From contig CM060342.1 in assembly GCA_030674155.1 (NCBI GenBank), positions 7,746,092-7,788,591 on the forward strand: DNA of 42,500 nt. Direction: 5' to 3'. Source of the DNA: Stramonita haemastoma. Taxonomy: Eukaryota > Mollusca > Gastropoda > Neogastropoda > Muricidae. Made by a program: the position numbers and the translations under genes. How positions within the stretch are numbered: position 1 is the stretch's first letter; every line of letters begins with the position of its first letter. The notes under the pieces are model-generated. The model was not told the origin of the DNA, searched no databases, and saw only the letters and a program-made list of their open reading frames with translations. This document shows positions 1-13,870 of this stretch, one piece after another.

Positions 1-188
1 AATATGTGTTTTGTGCCCAGTCCCCTTCCCGCTGTCCTCTTGTGAATGGGCTTAAAAAGCTTGACACAATAAAATATTGTCATTGTCATTGTCACACACA
101 CACACCTCACAGACAGACAGACAGACAGACAGACACAAACGCACACACTACACATACACAGACACAAACGCACACACAAACGCACACA

Positions 189-251
<63 letters not shown>

Positions 252-319
252 ACACCACACACACACAGACACATACACACAGACACATACACACACCATA
301 TTCTAACTACTTTACCTAC
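1..319. repeat. CA-rich microsatellite with a possible retroelement tail
   Basis: This intronic stretch past the last visible exon holds GACA repeats (about 111-134) and a (CA)n run of roughly 65 bp (188-250). Positions 60-96 (AATAAAATATTGTCATTGTC) resemble the simple-repeat 3' end of a retroposed element, but too little is present to classify it. Confidence 0.7.
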
Positions 320-437
320 CGTTGGTTTCCAGGAGCTGGCCTTCGATCTTGAGGTCAAAGGTCTGGGTCAGGGCGCACAGCAAATTGTATGCAGCTGACC
401 TCAGGCTGGGGTCAGAGCTACCTAGGTTCAGCAGGGC
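320..437 (-). CDS. NF1: NF1 exon: start of C-terminal HEAT/ARM-like region
   Basis: This 118-nt exon encodes 39 residues beginning ALLNLGSSDPSLRSAAYNLL and ending EGQLLETN, plus one base of the next codon. It is the first part of the helical-repeat region that follows the PH-like module and is nearly identical to human and fly neurofibromin. The acceptor is CTCTCAG followed by GCC (phase 0); the donor is GTAGGT (phase 1). The predicted next exon (family LCIP...) is outside the window. No stop or frameshift is seen. Confidence 0.95.
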
Positions 438-442
438 CTGAG

Positions 443-488
<46 letters not shown>

Positions 489-852
489 GAAAAAGAAAAA
501 CATGGCTTAGATTCTTTCGAATAATGTGTCTTTCAGCACTGATACTGTCACCACAAATATTATTCTTTTTCATTACAAATTTTTTTTATGATCATAACTC
601 CTTACCTTGGCACAACTTTCAACTTCCCAAAGTGTCTACTGATTCCACGAAAGTTGAGTTTAGTCAACCAGATCACATTAAAAAAAAATATATATATATA
701 TAAAATAAACACACACACACAAACCTCCCCCCCTCCCCCCAGTACAAATACCACACTCACACATACATCCCCCCCCCCCCTTCTCTCTCTCTCTCTCTCT
801 GTGTACACTGAACACTGAAACATTTCAGTGTTCAGTGCTCTCTCTCTCTGTA

Positions 853-885
<33 letters not shown>

Positions 886-1163
886 ACACACACACAAACT
901 TCACACACACACACAATGTACACCCACCCCCCACACAATATTCCCCCCCCCCCCCACACACACACACACACACACACAATCCCTCCCCCCCCCCCCCCCA
1001 CCCCAACACACCACACCTCACCACACACACCCTCACACTCACCCCCCCACCCTCACACTCAGCCCCCCTCACACTCACACACACCCACCCTCACACTACC
1101 ACCCCCCCCCCTCCCCCCCCCCCCCCCCCCCCCCCCAACACACACACACAGAGCTCCACATAC
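438..1163. repeat. Low-complexity intron (726 bp)
   Basis: The intron holds a poly-A tract at 447-472, CT and CA runs, and long C tracts between 940 and 1140. A unique AT-rich segment lies at 500-690. A perfect hairpin at 806-837 is listed separately. On the transcribed strand the poly-A becomes the polypyrimidine tract of the exon at 320-437. Confidence 0.8.
806..837. repeat. Perfect 15-bp inverted repeat with 2-nt loop
   Basis: CACTGAACACTGAAA at 806-820 is followed by CA and by its exact reverse complement at 823-837. CT microsatellite lies on both sides. It would form a stable cruciform or RNA hairpin. Confidence 0.9.
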
Positions 1164-1226
1164 CACATTGAGCAGAGTGCCGGGCACATCTTTGGGTCTG
1201 ATCTTGGTGTGAACCGTCACAGTGTC
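1164..1226 (-). CDS. NF1: NF1 exon: segment after the PH-like module
   Basis: This is a short 63-nt exon of exactly 21 codons. It contains TVTVHTKIRPKDVPGTLLN, which lies between the PH-like module and the helical C-terminal region. Its start resembles the fly protein more than the human one. The acceptor is TTTTCAG and the donor GTATGT, both phase 0, so it joins the WELSQP exon and the ALLNLGSS exon cleanly. Confidence 0.95.
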
Positions 1227-1239
1227 CTGAAAACGAGAA

Positions 1240-1316
1240 ACAAGAAAACTCACACACCCCATAACCACACCCCCTCATAACCACACACCCCATAACCACA
1301 CACCCCCAGTGTTGAT
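1240..1316. repeat. CCCCATAACCACAC minisatellite, left part
   Basis: Repeats of about 15 bp built on CCCCATAACCACAC flank the hAT-like element. The same motif resumes at 2812-2925, so the element apparently landed in a pre-existing array. Confidence 0.75.
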
Positions 1317-1599
1317 TCTAGGATTTCAAAAAAGGGGGCCCAAGAGCCCCCTGAAATGAAAAAAAGGGGCATTTGCCCCCTCCCCCCTTTTCTCTTCATA
1401 AAAAGGGGACAAATATTAAGTAGTATTTGCTCATAATACCGTTAGTACTCTGATTTCTGCTATTTTTCAAGTACAAGAAACAAAACAAACAGGATGGTAT
1501 GTCGGCAGACAGGATTTAATATACACCTTATGTATTGCAGCTGGTCTGTAAAATGATTTTCTTACACAGGAAAGAGCGAGAGAGGGGGGGGGAAGAGGG

Positions 1600-1687
<88 letters not shown>

Positions 1688-1823
1688 GAGGAAGATTGTG
1701 GTATATTCAGATGTGGATGGGTACATACTACATAAATACAGGAGATGCATTGTTTGTATACAAGAGAGAGAGAGGGGGGGGGAGGGGGGAAGGAGAAAGA
1801 GAGAAGGGGGGAGGGGGGGAAGG

Positions 1824-1891
<68 letters not shown>

Positions 1892-2010
1892 AAGTCAAAT
1901 TTGTATTTCCACATTTTGATTGGAGAAGAGCTAGATCTAGATGAAAGAGAGCAGAACCACAATCAGTCTTAACTACCCCACACCAGCACCCCCCCCCCCC
2001 CTTACCACAT

Positions 2011-2088
<78 letters not shown>

Positions 2089-2237
2089 TGGGGAGGGAGG
2101 AATGGATGTCAGAAGTCCATTTCCATTCAGAGTTGGAGGGAGAACTAGATTTAGATCTAGATGAGAAAAGGGGTTAAAGCCAATATCTAAGTCTTATCTT
2201 TTCCTCCAGTCCATAAAGCAGAGAGAAAAAGAGAGAG

Positions 2238-2305
<68 letters not shown>

Positions 2306-2808
2306 CAAAGTCATTTTTGATGTATCCAGCTGATAGTCTACCCTATGCCATCATTGCTGCTAAGCACGGGCTACTTGTCTAGCCAGATCTGAAAAACCGC
2401 CTTCAAAACTCTTAGGTCTGCCAGTTTTGAACCCTGCCGGGACGTGGCTTCTTCCACTAACGATCTCTGTCACAATGACGTCACTTGTTTCAGGAGTACA
2501 CGGCTCCTTTGAAAAATGACGTAAATGAGTCGGAAAATGACGTCAGACCAGCTGCTTTGTGACGATTTTGATGACTGTAGGCACTAATCAGTGCATCCTG
2601 CTGTCCCTGGGGTATCAACGTAATGACCAACGCATGTAGCGTTATTTTGAAACTATACAAACGGCAGTTGCGGGGGCGCACTGTTTGTTTAAATATGCGG
2701 TATCCACAGTTTTTTTGCGTCCGTTAGGGCGCACTGGTTCCATTATTTTGCGGCAAAGTTGAAAAAAATGCGGGAATCCCGCAAGGGCGCACCCTAGAAT
2801 CAACACTG
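1317..2808. mobile_element. hAT-like non-autonomous DNA transposon, 1.49 kb
   Basis: The ends are a perfect 16-bp terminal inverted repeat: CAGTGTTGATTCTAGG at 1317 and its reverse complement ending at 2808. CAGTG-type ends are typical of hAT elements. Subterminal sequence on both sides contains short GC-rich inverted motifs (GGGGGC..GCCCCC; GCGGGAATCCCGC). Inside are four long (GA)n blocks (about 1602-1684, 1826-1888, 2014-2086, 2240-2301) and no transposase reading frame. The flanks are C-rich repeats (CACACCCC left, CACCCCTG right), so an exact 8-bp target duplication cannot be shown. Confidence 0.7.
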
Positions 2809-2811
2809 CAC

Positions 2812-2940
2812 CCCTGTAACCACACACCCCATAACCACCACCACCCCATAACCACACCCCCCCCATAACCCCCCCCCCCATAACCCCCCCCCATAACCCC
2901 CCCCCCCCCATAACCACACTCCCTCCTCTCCTCTCCTCCT
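2812..2940. repeat. CCCCATAACC minisatellite, right part
   Basis: This is the continuation of the array at 1240-1316, with variable C-run lengths, on the other side of the hAT-like element. Confidence 0.75.
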
Positions 2941-2979
2941 TAACCAACACTGCACAGACAAGTTTTCAGGCCGTGTCTC

Positions 2980-3120
2980 TTGGGAAAGTTGAGAGTAGGC
3001 CATTGTGTGCCGGTGGAAACAGATGACATTTACAAAACTGCATACACATGGGGACTGGATGTAAAAAAGCACATGAATGCTTATTCCATAATCCTCAATA
3101 TAAAAGATTAAATAAATTTT
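2980..3120 (+). mobile_element. SINE 3' fragment (shared-tail family)
   Basis: It has the common SINE tail: AGTAGGCCATTGTGTGCCGG, then GGGGACTGGATGTAAAAAAG, ending near CCTCAATATAAAAGATTAAA. The tRNA-like head is missing. Full copies of the family are at 24943 and 15136. Confidence 0.8.
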
Positions 3121-3860
3121 TAAAAAGTTGAACCCGGCAGAGCCCATCACTCTCTTCAGGCACAGTATGCATGCTGGGTATGTTTGTGTTTACTGAACCC
3201 ACATAACGCTGACATGAATACAGAATCTTTGACGAGTATGTCTGATCCCCTGCGTGTGTGTACAGGCGTGAATGGAGTTAAGGCACTGGCAGGTCTGCAT
3301 TTGAAACTGAACTCAGGAGATCGTAAAAAACCCAAGCCATAATTTACCAGATGTTGGTGCAGAGATTTGAACCCACAACTTCATTGCAGCCACCATTTCT
3401 AAACCAGATGCGACATGTTATCTGATTCTGCAGAAATAATGATCAAGACTACAAATAATTTTTGGCATTATTCAAATTTCTAAGTCAGACTTAAAATTGT
3501 AGAAATAGGACCTCCCATTCATTGATCTCTACATCAATGCGTTTGCTTTAAAAAAATCTTTGTAATCTCCTGGTTTTGATTTACTGCACAAAATTTTCAC
3601 AAAAAAACGATTGAGGCAAGCTATTCAAAATCAAAATGTTTCACTAAACACGCTTTCAAACACAAGGTGTTGAATCAAAAGAACGAACAAATTTTCCGTT
3701 ATTCTTCATTTTCATTTTCAAACAGAAATTCAACAAGCATGTAAAAAAATAAAATAATAAAATGGTCTTAACTGTTTGGTTTCAGCCTCCACCAGTCCAA
3801 AACACAAAACTAACATGACCACAGCTAACAGAGAGCAAAGGAAAGCAAGGCAAAAGCAAA
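3121..3860. other. Intronic sequence, no gene seen
   Basis: Mostly single-copy AT-rich intron sequence between a SINE fragment and the MITE. I find no conserved coding frame or RNA gene. Confidence 0.6.
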
Positions 3861-3864
3861 TTAA

Positions 3865-5134
<1,270 letters not shown>

Positions 5135-5236
5135 CTCCTCAATTTCAGCAGCGTAGTAGACATCGTTGAGGAACACCTGGTGGCCCAACACCTTGATTCT
5201 CTCTGAGGCCGTCACCTGGATGGCGTTTGGCCCCAC
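5135..5236 (-). CDS. NF1: NF1 exon: PH-like module, middle
   Basis: This 102-nt, 34-codon exon begins VGPNAIQVTASERIKVLG and ends VFLNDVYYAAEIEE, the middle of the PH-like module (family VGPTALQ..VLLNDVYYASEIEE). Both ends are phase 0. The acceptor is GTGGCAG. The donor GTGGGG is the weakest of the set and opens into a G-rich and GT-rich intron, but no better donor keeps the conserved join EIEE-VCLVDD. Confidence 0.95.
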
Positions 5237-5485
5237 CTGCCACACACACACACACACAATAAACCACTGCATTTGTGTGCTTACAGCAAATGATGGAGGG
5301 TGATGGACATGGAACAGAAGGAACCAACAACAACAACAAGAGAAGAGGAAAGAAGCACACGCCCCACCATTCCCAAAACAAAGCACACACAGAACCAACC
5401 TCTCCCCCCCCCCCCCCCCCTCCACCAAAGCCCCCCCTCCACCAAAAACCACACCACCCCAAACCCACCAAAATTTTTCACTGAC
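5237..5485. other. Short NF1 intron (249 bp)
   Basis: This is the shortest intron in the window. It holds AACAAC repeats and a C run at 5406-5420; no gene is seen. Confidence 0.7.
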
Positions 5486-5650
5486 CTTGTTGGCGACCTT
5501 GGTGTCCTTGTGGGACAGTTTGAGGGCGTTGTTGAACACCCTCAGGTCCTCCTCCAGGGCAACGGTCGTCCCCGGCAACTTCTGCTGGTCCACGTCGATG
5601 TAGTCCGACAGTTTGGCCGGGTGGTCGATGAACACCAGCTTGCGGTTGTT
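5486..5650 (-). CDS. NF1: NF1 exon: Sec14 end and start of PH-like module
   Basis: This 165-nt, 55-codon exon begins NNRKLVFIDHPAKLSDYIDV, continues through DQQKLPGTTVALEEDLRVF and ends ALKLSHKDTKVANK. It covers the end of the Sec14 domain, the connecting lid-lock region and entry into the PH-like module. It is phase 0 at both ends; the acceptor is AATGGCAG and the donor GTCAGT. The exon is uninterrupted and strongly conserved. Confidence 0.96.
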
Positions 5651-6395
5651 CTGCCATTGCCGATTGTGAGACAAAACACACAACAACAAAAATGAGGAGT
5701 TTTAATACACACGCTTTATCCTCTGAAGTCACAGTATGGCTGCCTATATGGCGAGGTACTTGAAAATAGTCATATGAGCAAACTTCTCATTCAGTGTGTG
5801 CAATTTCAATCTCACAGTGATTCCCAGGTGGGATGAGTGAGTCAGAGTGCACATTCTGGGTGACCCCCCAGAGTGTTAAGCTGGGGAACAACAACAACAA
5901 CAACAATACACACGCTTTATCCTTTCAACTCTTACGCCTCTATAGGCGATTTTTTTTTTTTTTGCTATGGTTTATAGGGTTGTTGTTTTTGTTTTTTAAC
6001 CAGCTAAACAAGAATAGTTGCTTCACAAAGTACACAAAATACAAATAATCAATTATCACTTTCAATGTCATGACACCAAGTAAACTCCAAATGAAAAAAA
6101 AAGCTACCTAAAATTCACATTTCAGATCAAGAAGTCTCATTATAAAATAGCTCATAAGAATATGTAATATAGCAGCACAATCTTTCAATAGACCAGGTTT
6201 GACAATTTTATGTGCATTGCTTTGTTTTGGTGTTTTTTTTTTTACATAATTACTAAGTTCCTGCTGAGCACACATGCTCACACATACATAAACATGTGAT
6301 CTTGTACACACACACACACACACACACGCATGCATGCACATACTCACACACATGCACACACACACACACACATACATATAGAAAGAGCAAAAGAC
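5651..6395. other. Intronic sequence with CA repeats
   Basis: Mostly single-copy AT-rich intron with an ACAACAACA run near 5888 and interrupted CA repeats at 6305-6378. No gene is seen. Confidence 0.6.
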
Positions 6396-6825
<430 letters not shown>

Positions 6826-7145
6826 TCAAAAAAAAAAAAAAAAATCTGAATCAAATCAAATTAAATCAAAATGCATCAAAATCAAATCAAATCAAACCAA
6901 GTGCAGGTTTGTTATGTTAAGAGCATGTCATGGCTGCCAACAATCTCAACACCAATCCAATCCAATGATGTTGCCTAGAGCCCCGCCGACCGCACAGGCC
7001 ATATCAGGGCTGTCACCTCATCACATTTTAAAACTCATGTTACATGTTACATGATAACAGCATTTTGATATAGTCCTTGGCACTTAGCTCTCATCAATAA
7101 CTGACACAGCATTTGGCCTGGGCCAGGATAATACACTGTTGATAA

Positions 7146-7540
7146 AAAGGTAAAGGTGCTCCATAACCTATGTGGTCGTAGGGGAGCAAGGCATCAGAGA
7201 CCTCAGCTTCTCCAGGGCTCAGCATGTTGAGGGCGGCGCCCATCTCCTCTCCCTCCCTGCTTTACCTTCCCTGAACCTAAATGACAAGATTTTTAAAAAC
7301 TGCATACGCAACGGGACTGGACTAAAAAAAAAAGCATATGAGTACTTATTCTATTATCATTGATATAAAAGAATATTAAAAAAACTAAAGAGGGCAGGTA
7401 CCCATTTACAGCTGGGTGAACTGGGGGACTGTACTGAAGGCAAGGCATGCAAACGGTCATCCATCCACTTGGTAACCACGTTCAATGCTGCTTAACCTTA
7501 GCTTGGGGAAAGTGAGTGCTCTGACCTCTGAGTTATCTCG
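7146..7540 (-). mobile_element. tRNA/5S composite SINE, interrupted by another SINE tail
   Basis: On the minus strand the element starts with a degenerate tRNA A-box-like region (AACTCAGAGGTCAGAGC). A stretch resembling the 3' half of 5S rRNA follows (TTAAGCAGC, then GTGGTTACCAAG and GATGACCG). It ends with a tail built on CACCTTTACC. The unrelated shared-tail SINE fragment at 7282-7384 sits inside it. Confidence 0.7.
7282..7384 (+). mobile_element. Nested 5'-truncated SINE tail with CTAAA target duplication
   Basis: TGACAAGATTTTTAAAAACT through GATATAAAAGAATATT is the 3' end of the shared-tail SINE family. CTAAA flanks both sides (7277-7281 and 7385-7389), consistent with a retroposition target duplication. 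Confidence 0.8.
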
Positions 7541-7569
7541 TTTGCTTGCACTGTTACTAAATATGCTTA

Positions 7570-8187
<618 letters not shown>

Positions 8188-8214
8188 TTAACTTACACAC
8201 CACACTGTGTTACT

Positions 8215-9530
<1,316 letters not shown>

Positions 9531-9568
9531 AGAAAAGAAGAAAAAACCCTCAAAAAAAAATAATGTCA

Positions 9569-9871
<303 letters not shown>

Positions 9872-9929
9872 TCACCACAGAAACATTGTCCAAAGTTAAG
9901 GTTAGACTGTAGACAGTCTTACAGGGAAC

Positions 9930-10095
9930 AGTACGGGGACTGATTGATTGACTGATTGATTTGATTGATTTATTCACAGGGAACAGTAAGGGGACTGACT
10001 GATTGATTGATTGACTGATTGATTTGATTGATTTATTCACAGGGAACAGTAAGGGGACTGACTGATTGATTGATTGATTGATTGATTTGATTGAT
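9930..10095. repeat. Minisatellite of about 60 bp, three units
   Basis: The unit is GGGAACAGTAAGGGGACTGA followed by TGATTGATT-type repeats and TTTATTCACA. Three copies are seen, at about 9926, 9979 and 10042. Confidence 0.85.
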
Positions 10096-10098
10096 TTA

Positions 10099-10428
10099 TT
10101 CTTTCATATCGAGGATAATGGAATAAGCACTCTTGTGCTTTTTTACATCCAGTCTCTGTGTGTATGCAGTTTTGTAAATGACATCTCTCCCCACCGGCAC
10201 ACGATGGCCTAATCTTACGAAAAGCGGAACAGGATTTAACGTGTGCGCAAGATGTTCTGCGTGCGTTCACACACAGGGCCTCGGTTTAAAGTCTCATCCG
10301 AAGGACTTTTGGGGAGAGTGGAGTCAGCACTGATGTTAACTCCAGGAGAAAAATCTCCTTAACTGGAATCGAACCCGGGTCATCAAATTGCCAGCGCAAT
10401 GTTCTGACCACTAGGCTATCCGTCCCCC
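10099..10428 (-). mobile_element. tRNA-derived SINE, near full length
   Basis: The minus strand starts with a tRNA-like promoter: A box TAGCCTAGTGG and B box GGGTTCGATTCC. The family body follows (AAGTCCTTCGGATGAGAC, then AGAACATCTTGCGCACACG). The tail is CACAAGAGTGCTTATTCC and TTATCCTCGATATGAAAG. Confidence 0.85.
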
Positions 10429-10469
10429 TATAGTTTCTATGATGAACGCTGGCAGTAAAGAGGTTAAAA

Positions 10470-10730
10470 TAGTGCCAAAGACTTTAACCCTTTGGATCCG
10501 AGTTGCAGCTATAGCTATTGCAGTCTTGGTGTCGCAAAGTGTATCTGCCTGCACATATTTTTGGCTAATATGGCATGGTTCAGACCTATTTCCCTGAAGT
10601 TGAAATGTAGCTACCTAAATGGTGGGGGTGGGGGTGGGGGTGGGGAGGAAAACGGTTGCATACGCATAAATCTTACCACTGGTGAACCTCAGAGCTCTAG
10701 CTGAGGAATGGGGAAATAAAACTTAAAAAA
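10470..10730 (+). repeat. Interspersed repeat family D, copy 1
   Basis: A segment starting TTAACCCTTTGGATCC contains GTAGCTACCTAAATGG, a G-rich run, and GGTGAACCTCAGAGCTCTAG. Related copies are at 13745 and 15430 (same strand) and 39405 (opposite). The TTAACCCT start hints at a piggyBac-type end, but the other end is not defined. Confidence 0.6.
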
Positions 10731-10819
10731 TTTAAAGTCAGCAGAACTCAATCATAGGGAAACTACTCCTGCTACTAGATCAACCATTTACCATGACAAT
10801 AGTTCTTTCACTTTAACTG

Positions 10820-10903
10820 TAAACACACACACACACACGCACACACACGCACACGCGCGCACACACATGCACACACACGCACGCACACGCGCGCGCGCAC
10901 ACA

Positions 10904-10934
<31 letters not shown>

Positions 10935-11220
10935 GCACACACACACACATGCACACACACGCACACACACACACACACACACTCTCTCTGCTTACTCTGT
11001 TACTCTTGGAAAATAAAGAATACCATTCTCTCTCTCTGTACTTCTGTTACCCTTGGAAAATAATGATCATTATTCTCTCTCTCTCTCTCTTCCCCCCTCT
11101 CCCCCCCCCCCACCTCCCAAAAATCAACCCACCACCACCACCATCACCATCACAATCATTCAACCACAATCATATACACACACAAAAAAAAAACCCTCCC
11201 AACAATAAACAACAACAACA
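10820..11220. repeat. CA/CG-rich microsatellite, CT and AAC repeats
   Basis: A purine-pyrimidine alternating block (CACACGCGCGCACG type) at 10822-10982 is followed by CT runs, C runs and AACAAC. The alternating block could adopt Z-DNA. Confidence 0.85.
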
Positions 11221-11236
11221 ACAAATAAATACGCAC

Positions 11237-11329
11237 TGCGAGTCAAGTGGCCGATGCTCTGGAGGGCCGAGATAGGCCAGGAGGGTGGCCATCTTGTCGA
11301 ATGGCCGACGGCCAACCGCTTTGTGGTCC
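11237..11329 (-). CDS. NF1: NF1 exon: linker between Ras-GAP and Sec14
   Basis: This 93-nt exon reads G|DHKAVGRRPFDKMATLLAYL then GPPEHRPLDS|CA. The DHKAVGRRPFDKM core is almost invariant in animals and links the last Ras-GAP helices to the Sec14 domain. It enters and leaves in phase 2; acceptor TTCTTGCAG, donor GTGCGT. The intron before it is the longest between coding exons in the window (11.8 kb) and contains the candidate 57-nt cassette exon at 19670-19726. Confidence 0.95.
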
Positions 11330-11775
11330 CTGCAAGAAACACAGGGCTGTCAGTACGTCACTTTTAAATCCAACCTCAAGACACACTTATTTCAAACCTA
11401 AGTTTTTCTCCTTCCGCTTCTGTCTCTTACCTGTCCCTGCCTTCAACATCCACCTGCCAAAGTGCAGAACGTATGTAGGTGTGGTGCGCGCGCGCGTTGC
11501 TGCTGCATGCGTGTGTGTGTGCGTGTGTGTGAGTGTGTACATTCGAATTTGTTAAAACTGTAAATTGTTGATGATTGTGTGTTGTGTAGGTCGAATGCAA
11601 GCGCTTTGATTTGTTTTTTACAAGGTATAGCGCTATACAAATTCCATGTATTATTATTATTATATTATTATTATTATTATTATTATTATTACTGTCACAG
11701 GCTTGTGTCTCATCATTCTTCACTTTAACCACCAAAACATTACACAATTTTCATGCATTTATTTATTCATTTGTC

Positions 11776-12128
11776 TAATCTTTTATTTCGAAGATTATGG
11801 AACAAGCACTCATGTGCTTTTTTTTTATATTTACACAGCCAGTCTCTCGAGTGTATGCAGTTTTGTCAATTTTGTCATCCGTTCCCATTGGCACACAGTG
11901 GCCTACTCTTCTGAAAAGTGGTACACGTTTTATCTTGTGTGCAATTTGTTCTGTGTGGGTTTGTACATGTGACCTCGGTTTATAGTCTCATCTGAAGGAC
12001 TTTTGGGAGGGAGGGGTCGGCATTGATGTTAACTCCAGAGGAAAAAAAAAAGGAAAGAAAAGAAAAAAAATCCGGAGGAAAAATTCTCTTGAACGAGATT
12101 CGAACCCAGGTCAGCATATCAGAGACCA
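11776..12128 (-). mobile_element. tRNA-derived SINE, diverged
   Basis: It shows the shared tail in antisense (GATTATGGAACAAGCACTCA), the body (ACAATTTGTTCTGTGTGGG) and the complement of the B box (GATTCGAACCCAGG). The A-box end is degenerate. Confidence 0.8.
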
Positions 12129-12190
12129 TACTTTCATGTATCATGTATTTCACAGCTTATATGCCGACAATTTTTTTCGTCAAAAATCAC

Positions 12191-12455
12191 CAAGAAGGAA
12201 GGTGGCAAGATGGTTATGACGTTGTTTCACCTATCTAACACGTAAACTGTGAGGTTCTGGGTTCGATTCCCAGCCTCGCCTTTCTTCCCAGAAAATTGAA
12301 CTGAATGTCTAAGTCCTTTACAGTGAGACCATAAACCAAGTCCTGTGCATGAATGCACACAGAACATCTTGTGCCCATGTTAAAAATCTTGCTCCACCTT
12401 TTGGAAAAGTAGGCCATTTTGTGCTGTAAGGAATGGATGACAAGATTAAAAAAAA
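12191..12455 (+). mobile_element. tRNA-derived SINE, GGTGGCAAGATGG head
   Basis: The A-box-like GGTGGCAAGATGG and the B box GGGTTCGATTCCC are followed by the family body (AGAACATCTTGTGCCCATG, AAGTAGGCCATTTTGTGC). The tail is short. Confidence 0.8.
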
Positions 12456-12490
12456 AAAACAACAACTGCATGCAAGCAGGTGGCGTGGCA

Positions 12491-12653
12491 TTTTATTCAT
12501 TCTTTTACATTGAGGGTGATGGAATAAGCACTCGTGTGCTTTTTATATCCAGTCCCTGTGTGTATGTCATCTGTTTCTGCCGCAACACACAGAATGTGCC
12601 TACTCTTATGAAAAGCGAAACAGGATTTAACATGTGCACAAGATGTTCTGTGG

Positions 12654-12655
<2 letters not shown>
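12491..12655 (-). mobile_element. SINE 3' fragment, then (GT)n
   Basis: It carries the antisense shared tail GATGGAATAAGCACTCGTGT and part of the body (CACAAGATGTTCTGTG). The fragment runs directly into a (GT)n array at 12657-12723. Confidence 0.75.
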
Positions 12656-12726
<71 letters not shown>

Positions 12727-12984
12727 TGTGCGTACATGTGTCTATTTTGTGCACGCATATTATGTGCAATCACATACAAGCGTAAGTGCTTATGCGTACG
12801 TGTGTGCATGTGTGTGTGTGTGTGTGTGTGCACGTGTGTGTGCGTGCGAGCGCGTGTATGTGTGTATACTACAGAGAACCTGAAACTGCTTAATTCAGTG
12901 ATAACTGCAAAATATAAAAAAAGGAAACTGAAGAAAATATTCTAAAGAAGAAAAAGATACACGAAAAACCAGTGTAAATGCATC

Positions 12985-12988
12985 CGTG

Positions 12989-13069
<81 letters not shown>

Positions 13070-13082
13070 CACACACACACAA
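12985..13082. repeat. (CA)n microsatellite
   Basis: An almost pure CA run of about 90 bp. Confidence 0.95.
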
Positions 13083-13195
13083 AACCAGTACATGGGAGGG
13101 TAAAATAAAACACAACAATCAAATCAATCACCAACAAGAAATTAAAAAAAAAGAAAAACAGTATAGATATTCAAGAAAAAATCAAAATCTGACCT

Positions 13196-13328
13196 AAGAA
13201 GGAAGGTGGCAGAACGGTTAAAACCTTCACCTGTCTAACACGTAAACCTTGAGGTTATGGGTTCGATTCCCAGCCTTGCCCTTTCTTCCCAGTTTGACCT
13301 AAAAATAACACTGAATGTCAAGTCTTTC
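13196..13328 (+). mobile_element. SINE head fragment
   Basis: GGTGGCAGAACGGTTAAAAC and the B box GGGTTCGATTCCC are present. The copy stops after the CTTTCTTCCCAGTTTGACC segment. Confidence 0.75.
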
Positions 13329-13330
13329 GA

Positions 13331-13614
13331 AGGTAAAGGTGTCCCATAACCTATGTGGTCATAGGGGAGCGAGGCATCAAAAACCTCAGCTTCTCTAGGG
13401 GCCAGCATATTGAGGGCGGCACCCATCTCTTCTCCCTCGCTGCTTTACCTTCCCTGACCCTAAAGAGGGCAGGTACCCATTGACAACTGGGGGAACTGTA
13501 CTGAAGCCAAGGCGTGCAAACGGTCACCCATCTAACTGGTAACCACGCTCGATGCTGCTTAACTTGACGTGGGGAAAGTGAGCGCTCTGACCACAGAGCT
13601 ATCCCACCCCCTGG
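13331..13614 (-). mobile_element. tRNA/5S composite SINE, most complete copy
   Basis: Read on the minus strand: GGGATAGCTCTGTGGTCAGA (tRNA A-box-like), then AAGTTAAGCAGCATCGAGC, then GTGGTTACCAGTTAGATGGG and TGACCG. The last parts match the box A to box C portion of 5S rRNA. The body CCTGCCCTCTTTAGGGTCAG follows and the tail is ACACCTTTACCTT. It abuts the SINE head at 13196-13328. Confidence 0.75.
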
Positions 13615-13744
13615 CTTTCAGAAAAGACTCTAAACCAGTCGGACTTGTGCACATCACAAGAACCCCTGAAAGTTGAAAATCTGAAAGCTCAGGATGTACC
13701 TCTCACTTCTCAACTGTCCTGGCAAAATTGAAAGTTTCAATTCC

Positions 13745-13870
13745 CAGCTACATCCCTGAAGCTAGAATGCAGCTACCTTAAAGGTGGTGGGGAAAAAATG
13801 GCCACATACACAAAAATCTCACCATTCGTAAACCTTAGAGCTCTAGCCAAGGAATGAGCAAAAAAATCTA
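13745..13870 (+). repeat. Repeat family D, copy 2
   Basis: Contains GAATGCAGCTACCTTAAAGG and CCTTAGAGCTCTAGCCAAGG, matching the copies near 10.6, 15.5 and 39.5 kb. Confidence 0.65.

Noticed and set aside
107..400. Long open frames of alternating Cys/Val, His/Thr, Ser/Leu or Arg/Glu (also near 1.6, 7.6, 12.7, 14.4, 20.4, 27.5 and 32.2 kb)
   Set aside because: They are translations of CA, GT, GA and GACA microsatellites, open in many frames because the repeats lack stop codons.
13500..13570. Possible 5S rRNA gene
   Set aside because: Only the box A to box C part is similar and it is embedded in a repeated element.
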